From contig JAZDEY010000082.1 of the NCBI GenBank assembly GCA_043808325.1, positions 1-64,000 on the forward strand: a stretch of DNA of 64,000 nt, written 5' to 3'. The notes under the pieces are model-generated. The model saw only the letters and a program-made list of their open reading frames with translations, made no database searches and had not been told where the DNA came from. The stretch is from JAZDEY01 sp043808325 [NCBI: Candidatus Eiseniibacteriota bacterium] (GTDB taxonomy: Bacteria > Arandabacterota > Arandabacteria > Arandabacterales). Position numbers and translations under genes: made by a program. Positions 16,729 to 25,096 of this stretch are shown in pieces; position 1 is the stretch's first letter, and the number at the start of each line of letters is the position of its first letter.

Positions 16729-18030
16729 CTATCGCATGAAGATCAATTGGACCAGAACAAAAACCGGCAACAGCACGATCAATGAGAACTTCCAGACATA
16801 GGAGAAGAAGTGCGGCATCTTGATGTTGTTGTCTTCGGCCACCGCTTTTACCAGGAAGTTCGGGCCATTTCCGATATAGGTCATGCTCCCAAAGAACACC
16901 GCACCTACGCAGATTGCCCTCATGAGCTCTTGGGGAATTCCGGCAACCATGCTCGAGGCCTGTTTCCCCAGGCCGAGCGCAAGCGAGTAAAAGGCGACTG
17001 CCGTTGGAGTATTGTCCAGGACGCTGCTCAGACTGCCGGCAGCATAGTAGAATTGACGGGGCAGATTCACACCAAGATGCTGTGCGTTGTACTCCAGGTA
17101 AAGCAGGCAGGGCACCATTGTCACGAAGATCCCGAAGAACAGATAGGCAACCTCTTTAATCGGTCCCCAGGTGAAATTGTTGGAGACGCGGGCCAATCGT
17201 GGAGTCAGAGCCAACGAGAGAAGTGCCATGGCGACGAGCGCCAGCTCCCTCACGAATCGGTAGTATGGGTTTCGGTGAATCACGCTGACGTATTGTTCAT
17301 TCAGGAAGGCAACTGCAAGCACCACCCCCACAAGCCAAACGAAATTCAACTTGCCTTCGAGCTTGAGCGGGCGAATGTTGGTCTCGTCCCGCAGTACCGC
17401 CTGTGGGCTCTCCTTCCTATAGTAATAAGAATCAACGAGGAAGTACACCACGAGGAGCAAGCCATTGACGAACAGCCACTCCGGGAAGAGTCTCAGAAAC
17501 CAGGTAAACGGCGTTCCCCGCAGGTACATCATGAACAGGGGCGGATCGCCAAGCGGGGTCAGCAGGCCGCCGCAGTTGGCAACTATTCCTATGAAAAACA
17601 GGATCGTGTGGATCTTGAACTTCCTTTCCTGGTTTGTTTTGATCACAGGGCGGACCAGCAGCATTGCGGCCCCGGTGGTTCCCATAATCGACGCCAGCAC
17701 TGCACCCGTGCCAAGAAACGCCGTGTTGATGATTGGTTTTGCCTCGATGTCCCCGCCGAGAGAGATGCCTCCGGTTATGGTAAAGAGCGAGCCGAGCAGG
17801 ATTATGAAGGGCAGATAGTCAAAAACCAGCGTGTCAAAAAGCCTCTCATGCATTCCACTTGCCAAGAGGAAAACGGCTATCGGCAGGCTGAGAACTCCCG
17901 CAACGATGAGTTTGTTCCTATTCTTCTCCCACCAGTGATTCCAGACGAGCGGAAAGATCGCGATGGATAGCAGCATCAGGACAAATGGCAGAAGACTTAT
18001 GAGCGGGGCATCGAATCTCTCAGCATTCAC
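16729..18030 (-). CDS. NhaD/ion-transporter superfamily Na+/H+ antiporter
   Basis: 433 residues with about 11-12 hydrophobic segments and no soluble domain. GTTGAAMLLVRP followed by NCGGLLTPLGDPPLF is the conserved helix-break pair of the NhaD/ArsB/citrate ion-transporter superfamily. A second such pair, LDNTPTAVAFYSLAL and GSMTYIGNGPNFLV, completes the inverted repeat. It presumably exchanges Na+ for H+ at the cytoplasmic membrane. It lies immediately downstream of the hydrogenase operon in the same direction, 55 bases after the protease gene, so it may be read through and act in the same Na+ economy. Confidence 0.8.
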   Translation of the reverse strand: MNAERFDAPLISLLPFVLMLLSIAIFPLVWNHWWEKNRNKLIVAGVLSLPIAVFLLASGMHERLFDTLVFDYLPFIILLGSLFTITGGISLGGDIEAKPIINTAFLGTGAVLASIMGTTGAAMLLVRPVIKTNQERKFKIHTILFFIGIVANCGGLLTPLGDPPLFMMYLRGTPFTWFLRLFPEWLFVNGLLLVVYFLVDSYYYRKESPQAVLRDETNIRPLKLEGKLNFVWLVGVVLAVAFLNEQYVSVIHRNPYYRFVRELALVAMALLSLALTPRLARVSNNFTWGPIKEVAYLFFGIFVTMVPCLLYLEYNAQHLGVNLPRQFYYAAGSLSSVLDNTPTAVAFYSLALGLGKQASSMVAGIPQELMRAICVGAVFFGSMTYIGNGPNFLVKAVAEDNNIKMPHFFSYVWKFSLIVLLPVFVLVQLIFMR

Positions 18031-18085
18031 GGCTGCCTCAATATCTCCTGACCAACGCGGCCACCCTCACTACTCTCGACCGTCA

Positions 18086-18577
18086 TCAGCCTACGGCGGC
18101 CTCCCAGGGTGATTCCTTGATCGCCGAATTGATCACTTCGGCGAGGTCCCGCCCGGCCTCGGCCACGACCTCGCTCAAGGGCTTCCCGAACTCAAGGCTC
18201 TCAGGCTGGACCGCAAGAAAGAAGGTCTTGGCGCCCGTCTGGGCCTCGATGTAATCCGTAAATATGGTCAAGCGCGCTGCGCGAGTCGGAAGCCCGCCAC
18301 AGACGATATCCGCCCTGGCCACGATGCGGACTTCGCCGGGCCGCCCGCCGAAGTCGGCGGCATCGATCACGACGACCTTCTCAGGCTTCATGCGCGCGAT
18401 CACCCCCAGATAATTCTCGGGAGTCTCGCCGCAGTCGATAACCTTAACACGGCTGGTGGCCTTGAGGAGCGATCCGACAAGGGGTCCGACCCCGTCATCT
18501 GCCCGCCAGGTGTTTCCCACGCAAGCCACAACCACCCGGCCGGTGAGCATGCGTGCAAGAAAAGGGTGATCGACCAT
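18086..18577 (-). CDS. Hydrogenase maturation protease, HycI-like
   Basis: 163 residues. The HycI/HybD peptidase signature CVGNTWRADDGVGP holds the first metal-sensing acid, and VIDAADFGGRPGEV the second. The family clips the C-terminal tail of [NiFe] hydrogenase large subunits once nickel is inserted. Here the large subunit (25087-26304) keeps a tail of about 45 residues after its last cysteine pair, a suitable substrate. Last gene of the hydrogenase operon. Confidence 0.85.
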   Translation of the reverse strand: MVDHPFLARMLTGRVVVACVGNTWRADDGVGPLVGSLLKATSRVKVIDCGETPENYLGVIARMKPEKVVVIDAADFGGRPGEVRIVARADIVCGGLPTRAARLTIFTDYIEAQTGAKTFFLAVQPESLEFGKPLSEVVAEAGRDLAEVINSAIKESPWEAAVG

Positions 18578-18635
18578 ACGACTCTAAGCAGCTCCAGCCG
18601 TGGCTTTGCGCTTCTTTGCCCCTCCTCAGGCTTCT

Positions 18636-19244
18636 CTAAGCCTTGAGCTGGACCTGGCGCCTGCACTTCGGGCAGAGAATCCTTATGACATCCTGCCTGT
18701 CAGGCTCCAGATGCTCCTCACGCGGGGGAACATCGGCGAGGAGTTTCGAGTCCTTGAGGGCTGAAAGAATCAACGTAGGGTTAGAATAGGCGAGGGGACC
18801 GAGCCTGTCGGCGACCCACCTTATATGTTCAGCGGCTCCTACGACGTCGCCGCACATTTCACACATCACAAGTTCCTTCTCGAGACCGGTCTTGGCGTCC
18901 TCTCGGTTGAAGTAAACCGTGTCATAGTCCGTGGTCAGCTTGATGCCTTTCTTGGTGATGCAATTGGCCTCACACTGACCGCACTGGATGCACTTGTCGT
19001 ACCGCAGGGTGATCGTCCGCTTCCTGGTCTTGGGATCGTCCTCCACCTGGATGTCATCGGCCGGGCAGACCATGGCGCAGGCCCCACAGCCCACACAACC
19101 CTCCTCATCATACTTGGCCTTACCCCGGAAACGCTTCTGCGGCTCAGATGGCTTTCTGGGGAATGGATGCGTGTATGGTCCCGTGAACAGGGCCGTAAAC
19201 GCTTCCTTCAAGATCCTACCCTGAAGAATGCCGGGTAACTTCAT
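18636..19244 (-). CDS. NuoI/HycF-like ferredoxin subunit of hydrogenase
   Basis: 202 residues from ATG 19244, whose ATGA overlaps the stop of the upstream mrpG-like gene. Two [4Fe-4S] motifs: CVGCGACAMVCP (near 50) and CIQCGQCEANCI (near 86). Two further CxxC pairs follow (CEMCGDVV and a terminal CPKCRRQ) that could form a zinc site. In complex I-like hydrogenases this subunit carries electrons to the NuoB-like small subunit. Its place after the antiporter genes, rather than beside NuoB, matches the Mbh order of some anaerobes. An upstream extension to 19499 is only an overlapping frame. Confidence 0.85.
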   Translation of the reverse strand: MKLPGILQGRILKEAFTALFTGPYTHPFPRKPSEPQKRFRGKAKYDEEGCVGCGACAMVCPADDIQVEDDPKTRKRTITLRYDKCIQCGQCEANCITKKGIKLTTDYDTVYFNREDAKTGLEKELVMCEMCGDVVGAAEHIRWVADRLGPLAYSNPTLILSALKDSKLLADVPPREEHLEPDRQDVIRILCPKCRRQVQLKA

Positions 19245-19603
19245 TTGTCCTCCCCAAGAGGATACTTGATCTCCTGCGCGCGTTCCTTGAACTTGTTGAC
19301 CACACTCTTGTCCCAAAGTCTCACACCTGCCAGATATGATCCTCTGACAAGGGCATGTGCGGCAGTGGGCGAGGTAAACAACACGAAGACAGCGCAGAGC
19401 CCGGCCTTTATGGCGATCGCCGGCGAAGCCGTGACCACAGCGGTCCCAGCGAGCACAAGTATCGTGCCGAGGGTTACGCACTTCGTGGCGGCCTGGCACC
19501 TATTGTAGACGTCCGGCAGTCGCAAGAGACCCACGCAGCCGACGAAATCGAAGAAGGCCCCTATGCTGATGAGGATGTAGCCTATGATCACGTTGCTACT
19601 CAT
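19241..19603 (-). CDS. mrpG: Mrp-type Na+/H+ antiporter subunit G
   Basis: 120 residues from ATG 19603 with a purine-rich GGGGAGGGGG site upstream. Three membrane helices, with the family motif GLLRLPDVYNRCQAATKCVTLG in helix 1-2 and LTSPTAAHAL-like FTSPTAAHALVR in helix 3. MrpG is a small structural subunit of the multisubunit cation/proton antiporter. It overlaps the F subunit by 8 bases and the ferredoxin by 4. Confidence 0.88.
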   Translation of the reverse strand: MSSNVIIGYILISIGAFFDFVGCVGLLRLPDVYNRCQAATKCVTLGTILVLAGTAVVTASPAIAIKAGLCAVFVLFTSPTAAHALVRGSYLAGVRLWDKSVVNKFKERAQEIKYPLGEDK

Positions 19604-19859
19604 CAAACCCCCTCCCCTCAAGATGTTTCGCTAGCGCAAGCGTTCCTATGAAACTGACAAGGGACCAAGCAATGGCGAGGTTGACGAAGTAGTCTTTGCG
19701 CGTGATTAGCACCAACAGGCACACAAAACCCACAACCACAACGCCAAGTATATCGATGGCAACGGCCCGGTCGGGGGCGCTTGGGCCGTGGCCGATTCTG
19801 TAGAGACACATGAAGCAAGCTGCCGCAAGAACGCCTGCTATCACGAAGATGAACGTCAT
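19596..19859 (-). CDS. mrpF: Mrp-type antiporter subunit F
   Basis: 87 residues, three membrane helices. GPSAPDRAVAIDILGVVVVG matches the MrpF signature (GPT-x-x-DR-x-x-A-x-D). Overlaps the E subunit by 4 bases (ATGA) and the G subunit by 8, so translation is tightly coupled. Confidence 0.88.
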   Translation of the reverse strand: MTFIFVIAGVLAAACFMCLYRIGHGPSAPDRAVAIDILGVVVVGFVCLLVLITRKDYFVNLAIAWSLVSFIGTLALAKHLEGRGFDE

Positions 19860-20365
19860 TCGAATATCCTCCCCAGCAGCTTCTCAAATCGTCCGGATAT
19901 GTGCTGCGTGGCCTCCTCTACGTCCTCCGCTTTGACGTATATCCAATGGACGTAAAGATAGCCGTCGTCGGTCAGGTCAACGGTGATCGTACCCGGCGTC
20001 AGAGTTATGGAGTTGGCAAGCATTGTCCTGCCCGCATTGCTTTTCAGGGATGTCTTGATCTTGACTATTCCCGGCCTTATCGGCAGATCCGGATGGATGA
20101 CCCTATAGACCACGTCCAGGTTGGCGTGGATCATGGCCCACAAGAAGGTGGGAATATAGACCAGGAACCAGAATATGCGGGTCGGGATACCCTTCAAGCG
20201 GACCCCTCCCGGGACCTTGTCGCCAAAGAAGATCCCTACGAAGAGGGCGACAAATACGCCCAGCACCGTACTCTGTACATCGAAATCATTCGTGCCGGGA
20301 TAGAAGGGCCACACCAGCAGGAACCATAGCACAAATGACACAAGTGTAAGGGTCAGCCTTCTCAA
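19856..20365 (-). CDS. mrpE: Mrp-type antiporter subunit E
   Basis: 169 residues with two to three N-terminal helices and a cytoplasmic C-terminal domain. FLWAMIHANLDVVYRVIHP and MLANSITLTPGTITVDL are the MrpE hallmarks. The NSITLTPGT loop is nearly invariant in the family. It belongs to the antiporter module in the hydrogenase operon. Confidence 0.9.
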   Translation of the reverse strand: MRRLTLTLVSFVLWFLLVWPFYPGTNDFDVQSTVLGVFVALFVGIFFGDKVPGGVRLKGIPTRIFWFLVYIPTFLWAMIHANLDVVYRVIHPDLPIRPGIVKIKTSLKSNAGRTMLANSITLTPGTITVDLTDDGYLYVHWIYVKAEDVEEATQHISGRFEKLLGRIFE

Positions 20366-20377
20366 GCCATCTCCTCC

Positions 20378-21862
20378 TTACATCCCCAATACCCGGGTCG
20401 CATACTCAAAGCCTTCTTGAAGAGCCTTAGCCGCCGGCATGAAGAAGCCGTCTTTGACCTGCGGAAGCCACAGCAATCCCATGAGCGTGGCGAGAACCGC
20501 AAATCCCACCATGGAGATTCGCATGAAAACCGGCACTTCATGCGCTGAAGCGTAAGCTTCCTTGGGTTCTCCGAAGAAGGTTCTCCGCTGCATTCTCATA
20601 AATGCGGCAAGCGTGAGAATGCTCACCCCTGTTGCCCATGCGGCATAACCGTATTTCTCCGCCTGCACGGCCGCAATGATTATGAAGAGCTTGCTCCAGA
20701 AACCGCTGAAAGGCGGTATCCCTGCAATTGACATAGAGCCTATGAGCGAGGTTGCTCCTGTGACCGGCATCTTGTCCCGCAGGGCGCCCATTTTGTTCAT
20801 GTCCCGCGTCCCGGTCGAATACTCGATAGCGCCGGCGTTGAGGAACAACAAGGACTTGAAAACCGCGTGATTCATGAGATGGAAAAGAGCAGCCGCGATT
20901 CCCAGTCTTGTGCCGAGGCCAAATCCAAGCACAATATATCCAACCTGGCTTATGCTCGAATACGCCAGGAACCGCTTGATGTCGTCCTGCCCCATCGCCA
21001 AGAGCACACCTACGACCATCGAGACAGTACCAAGCACAAGCAGTATCGTGGAGATAAGCGGCGTCATGCCCATCGCATTGAACAGGATCCTTGCCATGGC
21101 ATACAGCCCGATCGTCTTGATGAGGACCCCCGAGAGCATCGCCGATATGGGAGCGGGGGCGGACGGGTGGGCATCCGGCAGCCATGAGTGGAACGGAATC
21201 AGTGCAGATTTAAGTCCAAAACCGGCAATAAATAGAGCAAGTGCAAAGAAGAAAAGGGGCTGAGTATTGCCAGCCAGGACCCTGGAGATCTGAGCCAGAT
21301 TGAGGTTGCCGGTCAGGGCGTAGGTTATTGCGATCCCTAAGAGGATGAGCGTAGAGCCCACACTCCCGAGGACGAGATACCTGAACGAGGCCTCGAGCTC
21401 CTCATGCTGGCAGCCAAAGGCAACAAGTGCGTATGAAGCAATTGACGCAATCTCAAGAAAAACATAAAGATTGAAGATGTCGCCCGTCAGCGCAACCCCG
21501 AGCATTCCCCCGACCATCAGCAAGAACAGACTGTAGAACCGGGATTTCGACGTGAACCTGTCCATGTACTGGATCGAATAGACCGTCACGAGGAAGGAGA
21601 CAAGCGTGATCGTGATCAGCATGACAACCGAAGCGCTATCCAGCACGAGATTGATCCCGATGGGTATCCCGGCCCTCGGCAGCCACCCTCCCATCCAGTA
21701 AACACCGCTCTTGCCGATCACAGAAAGTGCCATCAGGAAAAGCACGAGCGTCGTCACATTTCCGAGCACATCACAGAGCCGCGGATTCTTTCTTCCAACC
21801 AGCGGAATGAGAAAGCCGGCCCCCAGGGGGATCGCAACAAACAACGGAAGAATCTGCATCAT
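20378..21862 (-). CDS. mrpD: Mrp-type antiporter subunit D (NuoN/NuoM-like)
   Basis: 494 residues, about 14 membrane helices. A proton/ion-conducting subunit with the broken-helix lysine and histidine region SALIPFHSWLPDAHPSAPAP, the LSGVLIKTIGLYAMAR segment, and the second-half DDIKRFLAYSSISQVGYI. In complex I relatives these helices form half-channels. It lies between the C and E subunits, the standard Mrp order. A separate NuoL-like pump is encoded at 23273-25096, so the complex has two large channel subunits. Confidence 0.9.
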   Translation of the reverse strand: MMQILPLFVAIPLGAGFLIPLVGRKNPRLCDVLGNVTTLVLFLMALSVIGKSGVYWMGGWLPRAGIPIGINLVLDSASVVMLITITLVSFLVTVYSIQYMDRFTSKSRFYSLFLLMVGGMLGVALTGDIFNLYVFLEIASIASYALVAFGCQHEELEASFRYLVLGSVGSTLILLGIAITYALTGNLNLAQISRVLAGNTQPLFFFALALFIAGFGLKSALIPFHSWLPDAHPSAPAPISAMLSGVLIKTIGLYAMARILFNAMGMTPLISTILLVLGTVSMVVGVLLAMGQDDIKRFLAYSSISQVGYIVLGFGLGTRLGIAAALFHLMNHAVFKSLLFLNAGAIEYSTGTRDMNKMGALRDKMPVTGATSLIGSMSIAGIPPFSGFWSKLFIIIAAVQAEKYGYAAWATGVSILTLAAFMRMQRRTFFGEPKEAYASAHEVPVFMRISMVGFAVLATLMGLLWLPQVKDGFFMPAAKALQEGFEYATRVLGM

Positions 21863-21869
21863 GCTCGCT

Positions 21870-22217
21870 CTAACCTCTTAGCCTCCGGATTTCCTGTATG
21901 TCGTAAGTGCCGTATCGTTCATATAGCCGCATGGCAATCGCTACCGTCATTGCCGTGACGCCGACCCCGATCACGATCGCGGTAAGAACAAGCGCCTGGG
22001 GAATGGGGTCAACCGAGCTGCGCGCGAAGGTGTCGGGTGGGATCGTGGTATCCATAATAGGCGCGATCCCCTTCAGCCGGTATCCGATCATGACAAGAAA
22101 GAGATTGACCGAATTCTCAAGAACAACAAGACCGATTATGATCTTGATGAGATTTCTCTTCACCATCACACCGTAAAGCCCGACCATGAAGAGCATAAGA
22201 CACAGTGCATAGAGCAT
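21870..22217 (-). CDS. mrpC: Mrp-type antiporter subunit C (NuoK-like)
   Basis: 115 residues, three membrane helices. GVMVKRNLIKIIIGLVVLENSVNLFLV is the NuoK/MrpC core, including the membrane Glu of helix 2. DPIPQALVLTAIVIG marks helix 3. It stands 7 bases before subunit D. Confidence 0.9.
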   Translation of the reverse strand: MLYALCLMLFMVGLYGVMVKRNLIKIIIGLVVLENSVNLFLVMIGYRLKGIAPIMDTTIPPDTFARSSVDPIPQALVLTAIVIGVGVTAMTVAIAMRLYERYGTYDIQEIRRLRG

Positions 22218-22229
22218 GGCTATCTCCTT

Positions 22230-22712
22230 CTATTCTACCTTCTGCTCCCCCTCGTAGACTACCCTAAGAAGGATCAGCAGTATGAAAAGCAAGAACAGCG
22301 AACTGGCAACTTTAAGGGCAATCGCAATATTACAGAGCGGAATGATGCCGCCACTGACAAGATGAAACGGCCGGCCTATATGCAGTACCTTGACCGGGAA
22401 ATTGCCGAAGAACACACCCCCGAGGCTCGGCAACATGCCCAGAAGCGCGATCGTAAGGAACATGAGGCCCCCGATACTGTCGATCTCAGCAACGATGTTC
22501 ATGCTGAGGATCTTCGGTGCTCCAGTCTTGCCGTAGGAGAGGACCAGCATCACAAAGGCAAGGGCCAGGATGACGCCGCCGGCAAAGCCGCCACCAGGGG
22601 TGAGGTGACCGTATGCAACGATGTAGATGCCAAAGACAAGAATGAAGCCTTTAACCCAACCCGCCATGGTCTTCACTATCGATGTCATGCCCTGCGGTTT
22701 CACTCCTGCCAT
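22230..22712 (-). CDS. mrpB: Mrp-type antiporter subunit B domain protein
   Basis: 160 residues, four membrane helices. The MnhB signature YIVAYGHLTPGGGFAGGVILA is complete, and the second half carries PLCNIAIALKVASSLF. It overlaps the upstream MbhDE-like gene by 13 bases. Confidence 0.88.
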   Translation of the reverse strand: MAGVKPQGMTSIVKTMAGWVKGFILVFGIYIVAYGHLTPGGGFAGGVILALAFVMLVLSYGKTGAPKILSMNIVAEIDSIGGLMFLTIALLGMLPSLGGVFFGNFPVKVLHIGRPFHLVSGGIIPLCNIAIALKVASSLFLLFILLILLRVVYEGEQKVE

Positions 22713-23269
22713 TCCAGCTCCTCCGGCTCGGATGATGCCTTGCGAGCCCTCTTTCGGATTATGGCGATGGCACCCATCACGGCGGTAAAGAGCACCGTTG
22801 CCTCTCCGAGGGTATCATAAGCTCTGTAATCAAGGATCACCGCGCTCACGATATTCGCAGCGCCGGTGTCATTGACACCGTTCATGACGTAATACATCGA
22901 GGGTGTGTTCGGAATGACTGAAAACACCGGATGGCCGAACTCCGGCAAGCCTTGGAACACCCTCATCGATGCAAGAAACACCACGAAAAGCAGGGTCATG
23001 GTGACCATCAAACCGAAGAAGTCCCTGTTCCCGGCGAATGACTTGAGTCCGACCCTCAGAGTCGCTCTAATCAGGATAATCAAGGTAAGCACCTCGACCA
23101 CGATCGGCACGATCGCAACGTCGGGCGCCAGCATAAAGAAGAACGCGATAATGAGGCCGAAGCCCACGGCTGTTATGGAGACAACGACAGCCAGCAGGTC
23201 CCGAATCTCAATGGCGATTATCGCTGCTATTATGGTGAAAAGAACCACTACTCCCAGCAATTCAACCAT
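22700..23269 (-). CDS. MbhD/MbhE-like antiporter subunit (DUF4040 plus MrpB N-terminal part)
   Basis: 189 residues, five to six helices. The first half (LLAVVVSITAVGFGLIIAFFFMLAPD...VEVLTLIILIRA) matches the DUF4040/MbhD part of MrpA. The second half ends ILDYRAYDTLGEATVLFTAVMG, the segment found in MbhE or the N-terminus of MrpB. It therefore fuses two subunits that are separate in Pyrococcus Mbh. It provides the link between antiporter and hydrogenase modules. Confidence 0.8.
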   Translation of the reverse strand: MVELLGVVVLFTIIAAIIAIEIRDLLAVVVSITAVGFGLIIAFFFMLAPDVAIVPIVVEVLTLIILIRATLRVGLKSFAGNRDFFGLMVTMTLLFVVFLASMRVFQGLPEFGHPVFSVIPNTPSMYYVMNGVNDTGAANIVSAVILDYRAYDTLGEATVLFTAVMGAIAIIRKRARKASSEPEELEWQE

Positions 23270-23272
23270 TTC

Positions 23273-25096
23273 TCACCTCAGTAGAATAAGCATGATAATG
23301 AGCCAGCCGGCAAGTGCCCACGTAAGATAGTCCGGAAGGTTCCCGGTATGAATTGCTCTGAATCCCTTGACGAAATAGTAGGCGAGTCGACGGCCTATCT
23401 CGTACAGATCAAGAGATCTCCTCTGGGCGGCGCCATACACGCTCTTGAAAAAGCCCATGTCACTCACGGTCCGGTAAAAGTCCGTTCCGGTCACCCTGGT
23501 CTCGCTAGGCAGGATTTCACCCCCGACATAGGCTGAATCCACTCTTACCGCCTTCAGCCTGCCCGCCAAGTAGATTACCAGACCAATCACGATGCCGACC
23601 ATGATCATAACCGTGGCGAGCCCTGGACTCCACCAGCCGAGCCACTGGCTCACGCCCGGGACCACTAGCGAAGGCACAGCACTAACCGCCGGTATTATAA
23701 ACGGTTTGAGAACCAACGAATAGGCAAAAACGCCGAACGCAACGCAGAGCGCCGCCAGCACGATCATGGGCAGCACCATTGTGAGGCCGACTTCCCTGGG
23801 ACCCGCGCCACGCTTGGCACGGACACCGAGAAAGACCGAGTGAAGCACTTTCACGAAGCTTGCGAGGGTAAGTGCTGAACCAAACAGCGCGGCAACGAGC
23901 CAGATCACCCACAGATGACCGCCATTCTTGGACATGCCTATTATTCCCTGGTAAACCATCCACTTTGAGGCAAAACCATTGAAGGGAGGAACACCCGATA
24001 TCGCCAGGGACGCTATCGCACATGCTCCGAAGGTTATCGGCATGTACCTCGCAAGCCCGCCGAGGCTGTCCAGATCGGTTGTGCCCTCCCGTTTCTCCAC
24101 AGCGCCACTGCAAAGGAACAGCAACCCCTTGTAGATGGCATTATTGAGCATGTGGAAAAGTCCGCCGGCTATACCGATGGGATTCATCGTCCCTATCCCT
24201 ATCACCATGTACCCAACCTGGGAAACGGCATGGAAGCCGAGCAGCCGCTTCATGTCGTGCTGGACAAGCGCCATCATCACCGCCGCGATGATCGTGAACG
24301 ATCCGACGATAAGCAGGAGCAGCATCATCGCCGGCGTCAGGTTGAAAACGTGAAGCGAGATGCGGGCGAGCAAGTATATACCCAGAAGCTTGTCCACCGA
24401 CGCCGGCAAGAAGGCAACCGCTGATGCGGGGCCCCATTCAGCCGCGTCGGGTATCCAGCTGTGGAAGGGCATGGCGCCGGCTTTGGCAAATGCTGCACAG
24501 GCAAAGAGAATGAAAGCAAAACAGGAAAGCCGCGTGATCGTCGGGATGGGATCTTGCGACAGGCTTGTTGAATCCGTCATCATCCAGAGAATCGCAACGC
24601 CAAGCGCCATCAGAGCGTCGGTGCCGCCGACTATTATCATGGTCTTCTTAGCAGCAGCCGAGGCCCTAGCCCCCGCAACACCTATCAGCAGATAAAGAGT
24701 GAGACCCAAAAACCCCCAAAAGCTGAGGAGCATGACGAGATCGTTAGAAAGGACGGCGCCGTATGCTGCTCCAAGGGAGAGAAGGGAATAGGCATAGTAC
24801 TGTTTGAGATTCGGCTTGCCCCTCATAAATCCGAGGGAATAGACCATCATCAGGAGGCCAAAGAAACCTATCGAGAGAAGAACAAACGATGATAGATAGT
24901 CCACCTTGAAGAGCGTCATCCCAAACATCTTGCTCTCGAGCCACCCCTTCCGGAACAGGACTATCGTGAGCCAGAAGGTCACCCCCACGATGATGACGGC
25001 GATCGTTTCCTTGACGCCCTTGAGGGCATCCGGGATAATCCTCACAAGGAGGCCGGCAATCATCGGGATAAGAATCGTGTAGCCCACTAGATCCAT
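23273..25096 (-). CDS. NuoL/MbhH-like proton- or sodium-conducting subunit
   Basis: 607 residues with about 15-16 membrane helices. The Proton_antipo_M core includes AFAKAGAMPFHSWIPDAAEWGPASAVAFLPASVDKLLG and LVQHDMKRLLGFHAVSQVGYM, with ISGVPPFNGFASKW further on. A C-terminal extension (about 500-607) includes helices and an amphipathic stretch recalling the lateral helix region of NuoL. It overlaps the hydrogenase large-subunit gene by 10 bases. This is the second large ion channel of the complex, beside MrpD. Confidence 0.88.
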   Translation of the reverse strand: MDLVGYTILIPMIAGLLVRIIPDALKGVKETIAVIIVGVTFWLTIVLFRKGWLESKMFGMTLFKVDYLSSFVLLSIGFFGLLMMVYSLGFMRGKPNLKQYYAYSLLSLGAAYGAVLSNDLVMLLSFWGFLGLTLYLLIGVAGARASAAAKKTMIIVGGTDALMALGVAILWMMTDSTSLSQDPIPTITRLSCFAFILFACAAFAKAGAMPFHSWIPDAAEWGPASAVAFLPASVDKLLGIYLLARISLHVFNLTPAMMLLLLIVGSFTIIAAVMMALVQHDMKRLLGFHAVSQVGYMVIGIGTMNPIGIAGGLFHMLNNAIYKGLLFLCSGAVEKREGTTDLDSLGGLARYMPITFGACAIASLAISGVPPFNGFASKWMVYQGIIGMSKNGGHLWVIWLVAALFGSALTLASFVKVLHSVFLGVRAKRGAGPREVGLTMVLPMIVLAALCVAFGVFAYSLVLKPFIIPAVSAVPSLVVPGVSQWLGWWSPGLATVMIMVGIVIGLVIYLAGRLKAVRVDSAYVGGEILPSETRVTGTDFYRTVSDMGFFKSVYGAAQRRSLDLYEIGRRLAYYFVKGFRAIHTGNLPDYLTWALAGWLIIMLILLR

